Assembly (NCBI RefSeq): GCF_000568815.1
Contig: NZ_CP007201.1
Span: 1,054,001-1,118,000 of the forward strand
Direction: 5' to 3'
DNA: 64,000 nucleotides
DNA from: Sulfurospirillum multivorans DSM 12446
Lineage (GTDB): Bacteria > Campylobacterota > Campylobacteria > Campylobacterales > Sulfurospirillaceae
Shown: in pieces, positions 28,486 to 37,115 of the stretch
Layout: the number at the start of each line of letters is the position of its first letter
How positions within the stretch are numbered: the stretch's first letter is position 1
Program-made: the position numbers and the translations under genes
Notes under the pieces: generated by a model
The model's database searches: none
What the model saw: the letters and a program-made list of their open reading frames with translations, nothing else
What the model was told of the DNA's origin: nothing

Positions 28486-29622
28486 ATGGTAAAAAAGATT
28501 AAAGAAAAACGCCCAAAAAAAGAGACGCCTTCGTTGAATGAGATCAAATCAGCTAAGCTTAAAAAGTACAGCCTTATCTTAATGCTCATTTTAACCCTCA
28601 GCATGATTGCTTTTGGAACCTATTTGTATATGACGACCTCGTATCAGCATTACAAAATAGTGCAAAAAGATCAAAAAGCGTCTAGCGATGTGTTGATGCA
28701 GAAGATGAAGCAGATGCTTGATGAGGAAAAAGCGCGTCAAGCGACACTGCCACCTCCTCCTTCTCCTGTGGCTGAAACCAATGTCTCAACCGTTGTTGAA
28801 AACAATCAAAGCAGTGAAAAACCTCTTGAAAACAATGAGACGCATGTCGTCCAACAGACTCCTGAAGAGGAGAGCAAAGCGCAGGAACGCTCCGAAGTAC
28901 ATGACTATGAGCGCAGTCTCAAAGAGAGTGGCAAACCTGCTCGTCCTCATGACATTGTGCGTAAAAAATACCCCGAAGGGACAACGCCTAGGCTTGCCAT
29001 TATCATCGATGATGTCTCATTTCCTTGGCAAACGCGTTCGATAAAAGAGATACCTTACAAAGTCACGCCTTCATTTTTCCCACCGACAAAAGGGCATCCT
29101 GAAACGGTACGCATGTCGCATGAGTTCCCTTTTGCGATGATTCATCTTCCGATGGAGTCGAAAAACTACTCGTCACCTGAACCTGAAACGCTCAATATTG
29201 TTGATTCGAGCGAGGTGATCGAAAAGCGCATCAAACGCATCAAAGAGTGGTTCCCTCAAATTATCTATTACAATAACCATACGGGTGGATCGTATACAGC
29301 GGATTATCATGCGATGGATCGTTTGGTAAAAGTGCTTAAAGAAAATGGGCTCATTTTTGTCGATAGCCGTACCGTTGGCAACTCAAAAGCGCCTGAAATT
29401 ACGAAAAAATACGGGATGTTTCTCTACTCGCGTGATGTCTTTTTGGACAATTCACTCGATAAAAACTTGATTCGCATTCAGCTCAAAGAGGCTGTTGCGA
29501 AGGCTAAAAAATTTGGTTATGCCATTGCCATTGGGCATCCACACAAAAATACCTTAGAGGTTCTTAGGGATTCCAAAGATCTTTTAAACGGTGTGGAAAT
29601 GGTCTATCTGAAAGATTTGTAA
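28486..29622 (+). CDS. Divergent polysaccharide deacetylase family protein
   Basis: About 378 residues. One N-terminal membrane helix (YSLILMLILTLSMIAFGTYLYM, about 29-50), then a Pro/Glu/Asn-rich linker to about 160, then a divergent polysaccharide deacetylase domain (DUF610 type) starting RLAIIIDDVSFPWQTRSI, with MIHLPMESKNY, YNNHTGGSYT and AIGHPHKNTLEVL. Likely periplasmic and membrane-anchored; enzymatic activity is unproven for the family. ATG 28486 fits; TTG 28483 is an alternative. It ends one base over dprA. Confidence 0.85.
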   Translation: MVKKIKEKRPKKETPSLNEIKSAKLKKYSLILMLILTLSMIAFGTYLYMTTSYQHYKIVQKDQKASSDVLMQKMKQMLDEEKARQATLPPPPSPVAETNVSTVVENNQSSEKPLENNETHVVQQTPEEESKAQERSEVHDYERSLKESGKPARPHDIVRKKYPEGTTPRLAIIIDDVSFPWQTRSIKEIPYKVTPSFFPPTKGHPETVRMSHEFPFAMIHLPMESKNYSSPEPETLNIVDSSEVIEKRIKRIKEWFPQIIYYNNHTGGSYTADYHAMDRLVKVLKENGLIFVDSRTVGNSKAPEITKKYGMFLYSRDVFLDNSLDKNLIRIQLKEAVAKAKKFGYAIAIGHPHKNTLEVLRDSKDLLNGVEMVYLKDL

Positions 29623-30392
29623 TGATTCAAACGATAGACTTTCACGTCCCTGAATTGGAGATGATGAAAGTTTATCCCACGCCTCTTTTTGCTCTGGGCA
29701 ATTTAGACCTTCTCAAACGCCCTAAAATCTCCATCGTTGGCACACGCCATCCCATTACCTACACAAAAATTTACACCCAAGAACTGGCTCAAAAACTCTC
29801 CAATGCAGGAGTTTGCATCGTGAGCGGCGGTGCGCAAGGGGTTGATGGCATCGCGCATCAATCAGCTGGGATTTCCAATACGATTATGGTCGCAGGAACA
29901 GGGCTGGATATTCGCTACCCTTCTTTACATGTAAAGCTTATTGAGGGCATTGAAAAAGAGGGGTTGGTGCTCAGTCAATTTGAGGCGGGACAGCCCTCCA
30001 TGAAATGGAATTTTCCGCTGCGCAATGAATTAGTCGTCGCCCTTGGTGAGGTACTGATTGTCACCCAAGCCGATTTTAAAAGTGGTACGATGCACAGCAT
30101 CGAATTTGCGCTTAAAATGCAAAAGCCTATTTATGTTCTTCCTCACCGTTTGGGTGAGAGCGAAGGAACGAATTGGCTTTTGAAACAAAACTTAGCGACG
30201 CCACTGCATGACGTGGACTCGTTTGTCGCACAGTTTGGGCAGAGTGATCTTACATGTAACGATGAATTTTTAAATTATTGCTCCACGCAACCGCTTTACC
30301 ATGAAGCTGTGGCAAAATACGCGGATAAAGTATTTGAATATGAATGTTTAGGTAAAATTAGGGTTGAAAATGGGCGCATCAAGCGCGCGTAA
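29622..30392 (+). CDS. dprA: DNA-processing protein DprA (short form)
   Basis: 256 residues, essentially the Rossmann-fold core without the N-terminal SAM-like domain, as usual in Campylobacterota. Motifs: ISIVGTRHPITYTKIYTQELA, CIVSGGAQGVDGIAHQSA, GTGLDIRYPS, FPLRNELVVALGEVLIVTQADFKSGTMHSIEFALKMQKPIYVLPH. It loads RecA on incoming ssDNA during natural transformation. It carries two TTACATGTAA copies (29935, 30250). Start overlaps the deacetylase stop. Confidence 0.92.
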   Translation: MIQTIDFHVPELEMMKVYPTPLFALGNLDLLKRPKISIVGTRHPITYTKIYTQELAQKLSNAGVCIVSGGAQGVDGIAHQSAGISNTIMVAGTGLDIRYPSLHVKLIEGIEKEGLVLSQFEAGQPSMKWNFPLRNELVVALGEVLIVTQADFKSGTMHSIEFALKMQKPIYVLPHRLGESEGTNWLLKQNLATPLHDVDSFVAQFGQSDLTCNDEFLNYCSTQPLYHEAVAKYADKVFEYECLGKIRVENGRIKRA

Positions 30393-30401
30393 AGGAAAAG
30401 C

Positions 30402-31205
30402 ATGGGTTTTGAATGGATTGTGGCTTTTTTAGTGCTGGGATTGGTCGTTGGTTTTATGGCGGGGCTTTTAGGAATTGGTGGAGGCGGCATTATGGTGCCT
30501 GTGCTGACGTCGATTTTCTTAGCACAAGGCGTTCCTGTGGAGCAGGTGGTGCATATGGCACTTGGAACCTCGATGGCTTCCATCATCTTTACCTCGTTTG
30601 CGAGTATGCGCGCACACCATAAAAAAGGTGCGGTCATGTGGAATGTGGTCAAATACATGGCGGGCGGCGTCGTCATCGGAACCTTTGCGGCAACGTTCTT
30701 AGCGACCTACATGAAATCCGTGCAATTGGCGATCTTCTTTGCCATTTTTATGGCGTACGTTTCGATTCAAATGGCGATTGATAAAAAACCAAAACCGAGT
30801 CGTGAACTCTCCACGCCTCCATCGCTTTTTGGCGCAGGTTCGTTTATCGGCATTATTTCTGCATTGGTCTCCATCGGTGGAGGATCTCTCACCGTGCCCT
30901 ATCTTGTGTGGCAAAATGTGGATCTTAAACGTGCGATTGCGACCTCTGCGGCGATTGGATTTCCTCTCTCCATCGCAGGAACTGTGGGCTACGTTCTCAA
31001 TGGCATGCTACACGCCGAAGCGGGCTCTGATATGATGTTAGGGTTTGTCTATCTTCCAGCCGTTGTGCTGATCTCCATCGTCAGTTATTTTACCGCTCCG
31101 TTGGGTGCGAAAATGGCGCACACGCTTCCTGTTGGCAAGCTCAAAAAGATTTTTGCGTTGCTTTTAATGCTTCTAAGCATCAAGATGCTCAGCTCCGTCA
31201 TTTAG
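30402..31205 (+). CDS. TauE/SafE-family anion permease
   Basis: 267 residues, about 8 membrane helices. The duplicated signature GLLGIGGGGIMVPVL and ISIGGGSLTVPYL (repeat halves) identifies the TauE/SafE family, which exports sulfite, sulfoacetate or other organic anions across the inner membrane. The substrate cannot be told from sequence. It lies in the dprA transcription unit with a 9-base gap; a TTACATGTAA copy follows the stop at 31208. Confidence 0.88.
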   Translation: MGFEWIVAFLVLGLVVGFMAGLLGIGGGGIMVPVLTSIFLAQGVPVEQVVHMALGTSMASIIFTSFASMRAHHKKGAVMWNVVKYMAGGVVIGTFAATFLATYMKSVQLAIFFAIFMAYVSIQMAIDKKPKPSRELSTPPSLFGAGSFIGIISALVSIGGGSLTVPYLVWQNVDLKRAIATSAAIGFPLSIAGTVGYVLNGMLHAEAGSDMMLGFVYLPAVVLISIVSYFTAPLGAKMAHTLPVGKLKKIFALLLMLLSIKMLSSVI

Positions 31206-31207
31206 CG

Positions 31208-31217
31208 TTACATGTAA
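31208..31217. repeat. TTACATGTAA palindrome (intergenic)
   Basis: Begins three bases after the end of the TauE/SafE gene, followed by the AAGGGTTAAG ribosome-binding region of the next gene. Confidence 0.7.
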
Positions 31218-31227
31218 AAGGGTTAAG

Positions 31228-31701
31228 ATGGCATTGGAAAAAGTCAAAGCTTATTTTAGAACGCAGGGGATGGAAGAGCGCGTCATTGAGTTTCAAGCAT
31301 CCAGTGCAACGGTTGAACTTGCCGCTATGGCATTGTGTTGTGCGCCTGAGCGTATTGCTAAAAGTCTCTCGTTTTATGCAGAAGAAGGTGCTATACTCAT
31401 CGTGGTTGCAGGCGATGCAAAAGTGGATAATCAAAAATTTAAAGAGCAGTTTAACCTCAAAGCCAAGATGCTTAAAGCAGAAGATGTTGAGCCCCTTATC
31501 GGGCATGGCATCGGGGGCGTGTGCCCTTTTGGGGTTAATGAAAAAGTACATGTTTATCTCGATATTTCGCTCAAACGTTTTGATATGGTCTATCCCGCCG
31601 CAGGAAGTTCTAACAGTGCAATTGCATTAGATTTAGAGGCTTTAGAAGTGCATTCCAAAGCATTGAGCTGGGTGGATGTCTGTAAAAACTGGCAGAATTA
31701 G
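31228..31701 (+). CDS. YbaK/EbsC-family aminoacyl-tRNA deacylase
   Basis: 157 residues. Single YbaK domain: ERIAKSLSFY, ILIVVAGDAKVDNQKFKEQF, LIGHGIGGVCPFGV and VYPAAGSSNSAIALD. Such proteins hydrolyse mischarged tRNAs (for example Ala- or Cys-tRNA-Pro) in trans. This one resembles the ProX/YeaK branch. A second, clearly different YbaK protein is encoded at 60570-61049, so two editing factors are present. Confidence 0.88.
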   Translation: MALEKVKAYFRTQGMEERVIEFQASSATVELAAMALCCAPERIAKSLSFYAEEGAILIVVAGDAKVDNQKFKEQFNLKAKMLKAEDVEPLIGHGIGGVCPFGVNEKVHVYLDISLKRFDMVYPAAGSSNSAIALDLEALEVHSKALSWVDVCKNWQN

Positions 31702-31726
31702 CCTTATATGTAACAAAGGAAAGATA

Positions 31727-32257
31727 ATGCAAAGAAGAGGTTGTTTATGGGCTCTTCTCGTGCCATCATTGCTCTTATGCGCTACGACACGCGATCTTTT
31801 TGAAGAGAGCAAACCTGCGATGGTGAGCACCTGTATGGAGCGCGTTGAGATTAATAATAGTCTCACGCCTGTTGATCTGTTTAAATCCAGTGCGATCTGT
31901 GTTGAAGAAAAAAAATACGCTGAGGCGGTTGATCTTTATCTGGTCGCTACGGCGTACGGCTATTTTGACAGTGCCCGTGTGATTGATAAAAGTACAAGAG
32001 ACACGCTAGAATCGCTCAAAACAGAGAATTTTGGCCCCCTTGATGCGAGTAAACGCAACCAATTTGCCGAAGCCTTGCGCGCTAGATTGGACGATATGAA
32101 ATCCAGCTGTCGCTTTTTAGAACAACTAGGAAGTCCCTCATACTACCCCAAATACATGGTTCAAAACGGCGTCACTCGCGGTGATGGACTTATCTTAAAT
32201 TACGACGCCAAAGCATTGTGGCAAGAGACGCGGAGCGATTATTTACGCTGTCCGTAA
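31727..32257 (+). CDS. Hypothetical secreted protein
   Basis: 176 residues from ATG 31727 (AAAGGA upstream). It has a signal peptide (RRGCLWALLVPSLLLCATT). The mature part holds the pattern LTPVDLFKSSAICVEEKKYAEAVDLYLVATAYGYFDSARV, a TPR/Sel1-like helix pair, and several Cys that could form disulfides. It is probably periplasmic. No family is recognised. It precedes another unknown exported protein after 22 bases. Confidence 0.65.
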   Translation: MQRRGCLWALLVPSLLLCATTRDLFEESKPAMVSTCMERVEINNSLTPVDLFKSSAICVEEKKYAEAVDLYLVATAYGYFDSARVIDKSTRDTLESLKTENFGPLDASKRNQFAEALRARLDDMKSSCRFLEQLGSPSYYPKYMVQNGVTRGDGLILNYDAKALWQETRSDYLRCP

Positions 32258-32279
32258 ACTAAAATAGCAAGGCGATTTT

Positions 32280-33497
32280 ATGTATGTAACGTCTTCATAT
32301 GATATTTTTTTGAGATTTCACCGTAAATTATGGAATATGCTCTTTGTGGGATGTTTTTGCATAACACTTTCCTATGCAGAAGAGCGAAATGATGATTGGG
32401 TAAGAGTGTATAACGGTAAAATTGCAGAGATTTATCTTCAAAATGATATGACAGCAAATTCAACTCCTATCCCTTTAGATAAAGTCATTATTGCCATCAG
32501 TGCTGACCCTAAAGAGAAAAAAAATGTTACTGATAGCGATCCTTTGATTCTTGTAAATTATATTTCAAAGGAACAAAGTAAACTGGGATGTGTGTATACA
32601 CCTAATAAAAATGACATATTTAACAATTCTCGTGGCTTGGATTCATCAGAGATATGCAAAAAACTTACAGGGCTGGAACACGTAAAATCAGCATTTCATG
32701 AATGCTACGAAAAACATCATAATGTATTTTTTGTTTCATTTGATTTATCCCAAACACAGTGTTTAAATGGGACGGGATATCCAGTTTCAAGTGAACACCT
32801 AGAAAACCTTGTTATGCGTCCTTCTGATAAAGAGGGCTATGTAATCGCTTCATGGTCAAACTTTGATAATGGCTATAAAAAGATTACGTATCCTGATGAC
32901 AAAAATTATTATGGCAGAGAGCGTCAAGGCGTTCGTAATTACTACGACTCTTATCAAAATAGAATCTTTGGATGTCAAGAGTATGGACAGCCGTTTAGTA
33001 GACTGACCAAAGAAATGCCACAAGATTATCCTAGCAAAAATGCATCCTTTTATTTCACACTAAGTGACCCTTATGATCACGTGGCGTTATGGCAAAAGCA
33101 ATATCTCATAAAAACAAAAGGGTTTTATGACCGTGACTTGTGGGGTGCATGGCGCATCATAGATGAACCCATTCACATTGGGTTAAATCTCAATGATGGA
33201 ACGGTGCTATTAAAAGGCATGAGTAGCATTTTAAGAGTGCGTTATGAAGATGGAGAGACGAAAGCTCCTGAATCTATCGTAAAAGTTAAAGAACCAAGTG
33301 TGATACGAGCTTACTTTGATAAGCATGGGGGATTTGTTGAGTGTGATGCAGATCGTATTATGAGGGGAATCTGTGATCTAGATACCGCACCTAATTATCA
33401 AGAGGGGCAAAAGATGTCAGAAAAGCAATTTAATAAAGCAGTAATTGAAGGAACTGATAAAATTATCCAAGAATACTTTGAACAAGGAAATAAATAA
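32280..33497 (+). CDS. Hypothetical exported protein
   Basis: 405 residues. A signal peptide is clear (RKLWNMLFVGCFCITLSYAEE), whether the start is ATG 32280 or ATG 32337. The mature protein is Asp/Tyr/Lys-rich, has at least seven Cys, and shows no known catalytic motif. It is AT-richer than the flanking housekeeping genes. Paired with the previous exported gene, it may act in the envelope. Function unknown. Confidence 0.6.
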   Translation: MYVTSSYDIFLRFHRKLWNMLFVGCFCITLSYAEERNDDWVRVYNGKIAEIYLQNDMTANSTPIPLDKVIIAISADPKEKKNVTDSDPLILVNYISKEQSKLGCVYTPNKNDIFNNSRGLDSSEICKKLTGLEHVKSAFHECYEKHHNVFFVSFDLSQTQCLNGTGYPVSSEHLENLVMRPSDKEGYVIASWSNFDNGYKKITYPDDKNYYGRERQGVRNYYDSYQNRIFGCQEYGQPFSRLTKEMPQDYPSKNASFYFTLSDPYDHVALWQKQYLIKTKGFYDRDLWGAWRIIDEPIHIGLNLNDGTVLLKGMSSILRVRYEDGETKAPESIVKVKEPSVIRAYFDKHGGFVECDADRIMRGICDLDTAPNYQEGQKMSEKQFNKAVIEGTDKIIQEYFEQGNK

Positions 33498-33523
33498 TGG
33501 CACTAATTTATCTTCCTAACCCT

Positions 33524-33533
33524 TTACATGTAA
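33524..33533. repeat. TTACATGTAA palindrome (intergenic)
   Basis: Lies 5 bases from the end of convergent sdaA and 27 past the end of the exported-protein gene, inside the convergent gap. Confidence 0.7.
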
Positions 33534-33537
33534 AGCT

Positions 33538-34728
33538 CTAAAGATAACGTTTTGCCAGACCTCCGAGTGAGGTCTCTTTGTACTTCGTGTTCATATCTTT
33601 TCCCGTCTCCACCATCGTTTGAATGATCTCATCAAAACTCACTTTATGGGCGCCATCGGTATAGGAGGTGTATTCTGCCGCATCAATGGCGCGAATTGCC
33701 GCTACCGCATTGCGCTCGATGCAGGGTACTTGCACGTAGCCAGCGATGGGATCGCACGTCATGCCAAGGTGATGCTCTAGCCCCATTTCAGCGGCGTAAT
33801 CAATCTGTTGTAAATTGCCGCCAAAGAGGTACGATGCCATGCCTGCTGCCATCGAACACGCTACGCCTACTTCACCTTGACAACCTACTTCTGCGCCTGA
33901 AATGGAGCCATTAAACTTCACGATATTTCCCAAAAGCCCCGCAACGGCAAGGGCGCGTAGACAATCGGTTTGATCTAAATTGTACAGCTCTTTGAGATAA
34001 CGAAGCACGGCTGGAACGACGCCACAGGCACCGCACGTCGGTGCAGTCACGACGATGTTGCCCGAAGCGTTTTCTTCGCTCGTGGCAAGGGCATAGGCGA
34101 AGATGATCCCATGCGCTCTTTTTTCTTCTTTGCGCGCTTTGGCAAAGAACTTGGAGGCTTTCCTTGGGTATTGGAGGATGCCTGGCAGGACGCCTGATTG
34201 TTTTAAGCCTCGATCGATCGTGGTTTGCATGCTCGCCCACACTTCGGCAAGATACTCCCAGATCGCTTCTCCTTCGTACGTTTCGACGTATTGCCACAGT
34301 TCTTTGTGCTCATCGTGGCACCACTGCATAATGGCATTAAACGATGTCAGCGGATAGATTGAAGGCTCAGAGATAGGATTTTCTCCCGCTTCTTTAAGCG
34401 CACTGCCTCCCACGCTGTAAACTTCCCAAGAGCCTAGAAGTTCTTGTTTTTCGTTAAAGGCTTCAAAAAACATGCCATTGGAATGAAACGGTTTGGTGAT
34501 GTCAGGACGAAAGAGGATTTCAACACCCATTGAGGCCAAGGCTTGATGCAATGCATCGTCGGTTAAGTGACCTTTGCCTGTTGCTGCGAGTGAGCCAAAA
34601 AGGGTTACACGGTATAACGAAGCGTTAGGAAAGCGTTTTTTAAAGATCGTACCAGCATTAAAAGGTCCCATCGTATGGCTTGAAGAAGGTCCATGACCTA
34701 TACAGTAAAATGATCTGAGTGATTGCAT
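33538..34728 (-). CDS. sdaA: L-serine ammonia-lyase, iron-sulfur type
   Basis: 396 residues. Deaminates L-serine to pyruvate with a [4Fe-4S] cluster. N-terminal beta domain begins GHGPSSSHTMGPFNAG; the cluster cysteines are in TAPTCGACGVVPAVLRYL and in CDPIAGYVQVPCIERNAVAAIRA. Slightly shorter than the 450-residue E. coli enzyme but both domains are present. Monocistronic, convergent with the exported-protein gene and divergent from ruvX. Confidence 0.9.
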   Translation of the reverse strand: MQSLRSFYCIGHGPSSSHTMGPFNAGTIFKKRFPNASLYRVTLFGSLAATGKGHLTDDALHQALASMGVEILFRPDITKPFHSNGMFFEAFNEKQELLGSWEVYSVGGSALKEAGENPISEPSIYPLTSFNAIMQWCHDEHKELWQYVETYEGEAIWEYLAEVWASMQTTIDRGLKQSGVLPGILQYPRKASKFFAKARKEEKRAHGIIFAYALATSEENASGNIVVTAPTCGACGVVPAVLRYLKELYNLDQTDCLRALAVAGLLGNIVKFNGSISGAEVGCQGEVGVACSMAAGMASYLFGGNLQQIDYAAEMGLEHHLGMTCDPIAGYVQVPCIERNAVAAIRAIDAAEYTSYTDGAHKVSFDEIIQTMVETGKDMNTKYKETSLGGLAKRYL

Positions 34729-34782
34729 AATAACCTCTATGGTTGGCGAAAAATTGTGGTGGATTATAGCACAGAAATAGGT

Positions 34783-34792
34783 TTACATGTAA
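34783..34792. repeat. TTACATGTAA palindrome (intergenic)
   Basis: Located in the divergent gap between sdaA and ruvX, about 55 bases upstream of the sdaA start. Confidence 0.7.
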
Positions 34793-34867
34793 AGAGAAAA
34801 TAAAGAGAAAAGAGCGGTTTAAATCAATCTTCGGTAAAATAAATTAATTCCAACAAATGAGTTTTAT

Positions 34868-35275
34868 GTGAAAAAAACAGCAAGTATTGATATTGGCTTA
34901 AAGCGTATTGGCGTAGCGCTTTGTTTGGCAGCAGGTATTGTCTCACCGCAAGAGGCGATATTGCGCAAAAATCGTGACCAAGCCGCACACGATGTCGATG
35001 CTTTTTTAAATGAGTGGAACATCGAGCTTTTGGTTGTGGGACTTCCCAAAGGTGGAAGTAGTAGCGAAGAGATGGAGAGGCGCATCAAACATTTTGTGAG
35101 TCTGTTAAAATTTAGTGGCGCAGTGGTCTACCAAGATGAGTATGGCTCTAGCAATGAAGCCAAAGAGATGATGCAAGGCGTTGTGCGTCAAAAGCGCGAT
35201 GGACGCATTGACTCGATGGCAGCCAAAGTGATTTTGGAGCGCTACTTGGATGCGCTAAAGGCGAGTCATGGTTGA
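34868..35275 (+). CDS. ruvX: Putative pre-16S rRNA nuclease / Holliday junction resolvase YqgF
   Basis: 135 residues, RNase H fold. N-terminal SIDIGLKRIGVALCL carries the first catalytic Asp; ELLVVGLPKGGSSSEEMERRIKHFVSLL and YQDEYGSSNEAKEMM hold the rest. The C-terminal RIDSMAAKVILERYLD is characteristic. The start is GTG 34868 (the ATG two bases earlier is stopped at once). It overlaps the next gene by 8 bases. Confidence 0.88.
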   Translation: MKKTASIDIGLKRIGVALCLAAGIVSPQEAILRKNRDQAAHDVDAFLNEWNIELLVVGLPKGGSSSEEMERRIKHFVSLLKFSGAVVYQDEYGSSNEAKEMMQGVVRQKRDGRIDSMAAKVILERYLDALKASHG

Positions 35276-35876
35276 GCTTGAAGTCGCCGAAATTATCGGT
35301 ACGATTGCGTTTGCACTGAGTGGTTTTTATGTGGCAGTCAAGGAAAAACTTGATCTTTTGGGCATTTTTATCGCTTCATTTTTAACCGCTCTGGGTGGTG
35401 GATTGGTGCGTGACATGCTGTGTGATCGCGCTCCGTACACTTTTACGCATCTGCTTCCCTCCATTTTGGTGATCGCGGTGATTCTTTTGAGCACACTTCT
35501 AAAACTTCACCTCAAAGGTGAAATAGAAAAAAAGTTTTATTTTATCATCAGCGATACATTAGGGTTGGTTTCATTTTCGATTTCAGGGGCGCTCATTGCT
35601 CTGCAAGCAGAGTTTAACTTTTTTGGTGTCGTACTGATGGCACTTGTAACGGCGGTGGGTGGTGGTGTGGTAAGAGACATCTTGCTCAACCGCGTACCAC
35701 TGCTGTTAATCAGTGAATTTTACGGCACAGTCTCACTTTTGGTCGGTGCTATTTTGTTTGGTTTTGCACAGTTTGACATCAGCGGCTATCTGCCTGTGAT
35801 GGTTGTTTTTGCCTTTGGTGTGGCATTACGGCTGTTGGCGTATTACAAACAGTGGCATTTGCCAAAAATTGGGTAA
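35268..35876 (+). CDS. TRIC-type cation channel family membrane protein
   Basis: 202 residues with about seven membrane helices arranged as an inverted repeat: FALSGFYVAVKEKLDLLGIFIASFLTALGGGLVRDMLC and, in the second half, FSISGALIALQAEFNFFGVVLMALVTAVGGGVVRDILL. This is the UPF0126/YadS (TRIC) family, trimeric cation channels. Its physiological ion in bacteria is unsettled. It overlaps ruvX by 8 bases. Confidence 0.88.
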   Translation: MVELEVAEIIGTIAFALSGFYVAVKEKLDLLGIFIASFLTALGGGLVRDMLCDRAPYTFTHLLPSILVIAVILLSTLLKLHLKGEIEKKFYFIISDTLGLVSFSISGALIALQAEFNFFGVVLMALVTAVGGGVVRDILLNRVPLLLISEFYGTVSLLVGAILFGFAQFDISGYLPVMVVFAFGVALRLLAYYKQWHLPKIG

Positions 35877-35918
35877 GGTTTTTTTCGCTATAATGGCGTT
35901 TTTTTAGAGGAGTAGATT

Positions 35919-37106
35919 ATGGATTTTGAAACAATGGACAAAGAGTATGTGTTGCAGACCTATGCACGAAACTATGTCAATTTTAAACACGGTATCAACG
36001 CAACCCTTTTTGATGAGAAAGGAAGAGATTATATTGATTTCACCAGCGGTATTGGTGTGGTAAGCGTTGGGCATGGCAATCAAAGACTTGCCGATGCGGT
36101 CGCTGATCAAGCACGCCATATCATCCATACATCAAATCTTTATATGATCGAGCCACAAGCGAAGTTAGCAAAAAAAATCTGTGAACTCACAGGCTATGAT
36201 GTGGGCGTTTTCTTTGGGAACTCAGGCGCGGAAGCGAATGAGGGCGCGATTAAGCTTGCACGAAAGTATGGTGAGAAAAAATTTGCCAATAAAAAATACA
36301 AAGTCCTAACCCTAGAGCACTCCTTTCACGGACGTACGATTACAACGGTGAAAGCAACAGGTCAAGAGAGCTTTCATAAAACGGCTTTTGCCCCGTACCC
36401 TGAGGGATTTTCGTACACAAAAGAGATCGCTGATCTTTACAATGCGATTGATGATGAGACGGTTGCTGTCATGATCGAACTCGTACAAGGCGAGGGTGGC
36501 GTTAAAGCGTTTCCTAAAAAAGATATTCAAGATTTAGCGAAGTTTTTAAAAGAGAAAGAGATTTTGCTCATCATCGACGAAGTGCAAAGTGGCGTCTTTA
36601 GAAGCGGTGAGTTTTTAGCGACATCCCTGTATGAAATTGAGCCAGACATCATCACGCTTGCCAAAGGGTTAGCGGGTGGTGTGCCTATTGGCGCGGTGAT
36701 TAGCAAGCACAAAGATATTTTTAAAGCAGGCGATCACGGCAGTACATTTGGGGGTAACTTTCTCTCCACACGCGCAGGACTCGAAGCACTGGCGATTTTA
36801 GAAGAGTACAAACAAAGTGGTATGCTTGATGAAGCACTGATCTATTTTGATGCAAAACTCAAAGTTACATGTAAAGCGTTTCCGACACTTTTTGAGAGTG
36901 TTGAAGGGCTTGGTTTGATGCGTGGCATTAAGTGCCAAAGTGGCGATATTTTGGCAAGCGTCATCAAAAAAGCGTTTGAACATGGCGTTTTGGTTCTCAA
37001 AGCAGGCAAAAATACGCTTCGTTTCCTTCCTCCACTGACTATCTCGAAAGAGGAGATCGATGAGGGCTTTAAACGTTTAGCGAGTGCGTGTAGCACGCTT
37101 TTATAA
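35919..37106 (+). CDS. argD: Acetylornithine aminotransferase
   Basis: 395 residues, PLP class III aminotransferase. NFKHGINATLFDEKGRDYIDFTSGIGVVSVGHGN, FFGNSGAEANEGAIKLARKYG, LLIIDEVQSGVFRSGEF and the PLP-lysine motif ITLAKGLAGGVPIGA. Converts N-acetylglutamate semialdehyde to N-acetylornithine in arginine synthesis, and may also serve lysine synthesis (DapC activity). AGAGGAG precedes the ATG. One TTACATGTAA copy at 36865 encodes Thr-Cys-Lys. Confidence 0.92.
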   Translation: MDFETMDKEYVLQTYARNYVNFKHGINATLFDEKGRDYIDFTSGIGVVSVGHGNQRLADAVADQARHIIHTSNLYMIEPQAKLAKKICELTGYDVGVFFGNSGAEANEGAIKLARKYGEKKFANKKYKVLTLEHSFHGRTITTVKATGQESFHKTAFAPYPEGFSYTKEIADLYNAIDDETVAVMIELVQGEGGVKAFPKKDIQDLAKFLKEKEILLIIDEVQSGVFRSGEFLATSLYEIEPDIITLAKGLAGGVPIGAVISKHKDIFKAGDHGSTFGGNFLSTRAGLEALAILEEYKQSGMLDEALIYFDAKLKVTCKAFPTLFESVEGLGLMRGIKCQSGDILASVIKKAFEHGVLVLKAGKNTLRFLPPLTISKEEIDEGFKRLASACSTLL

Positions 37107-37115
37107 AAGAGAAAC

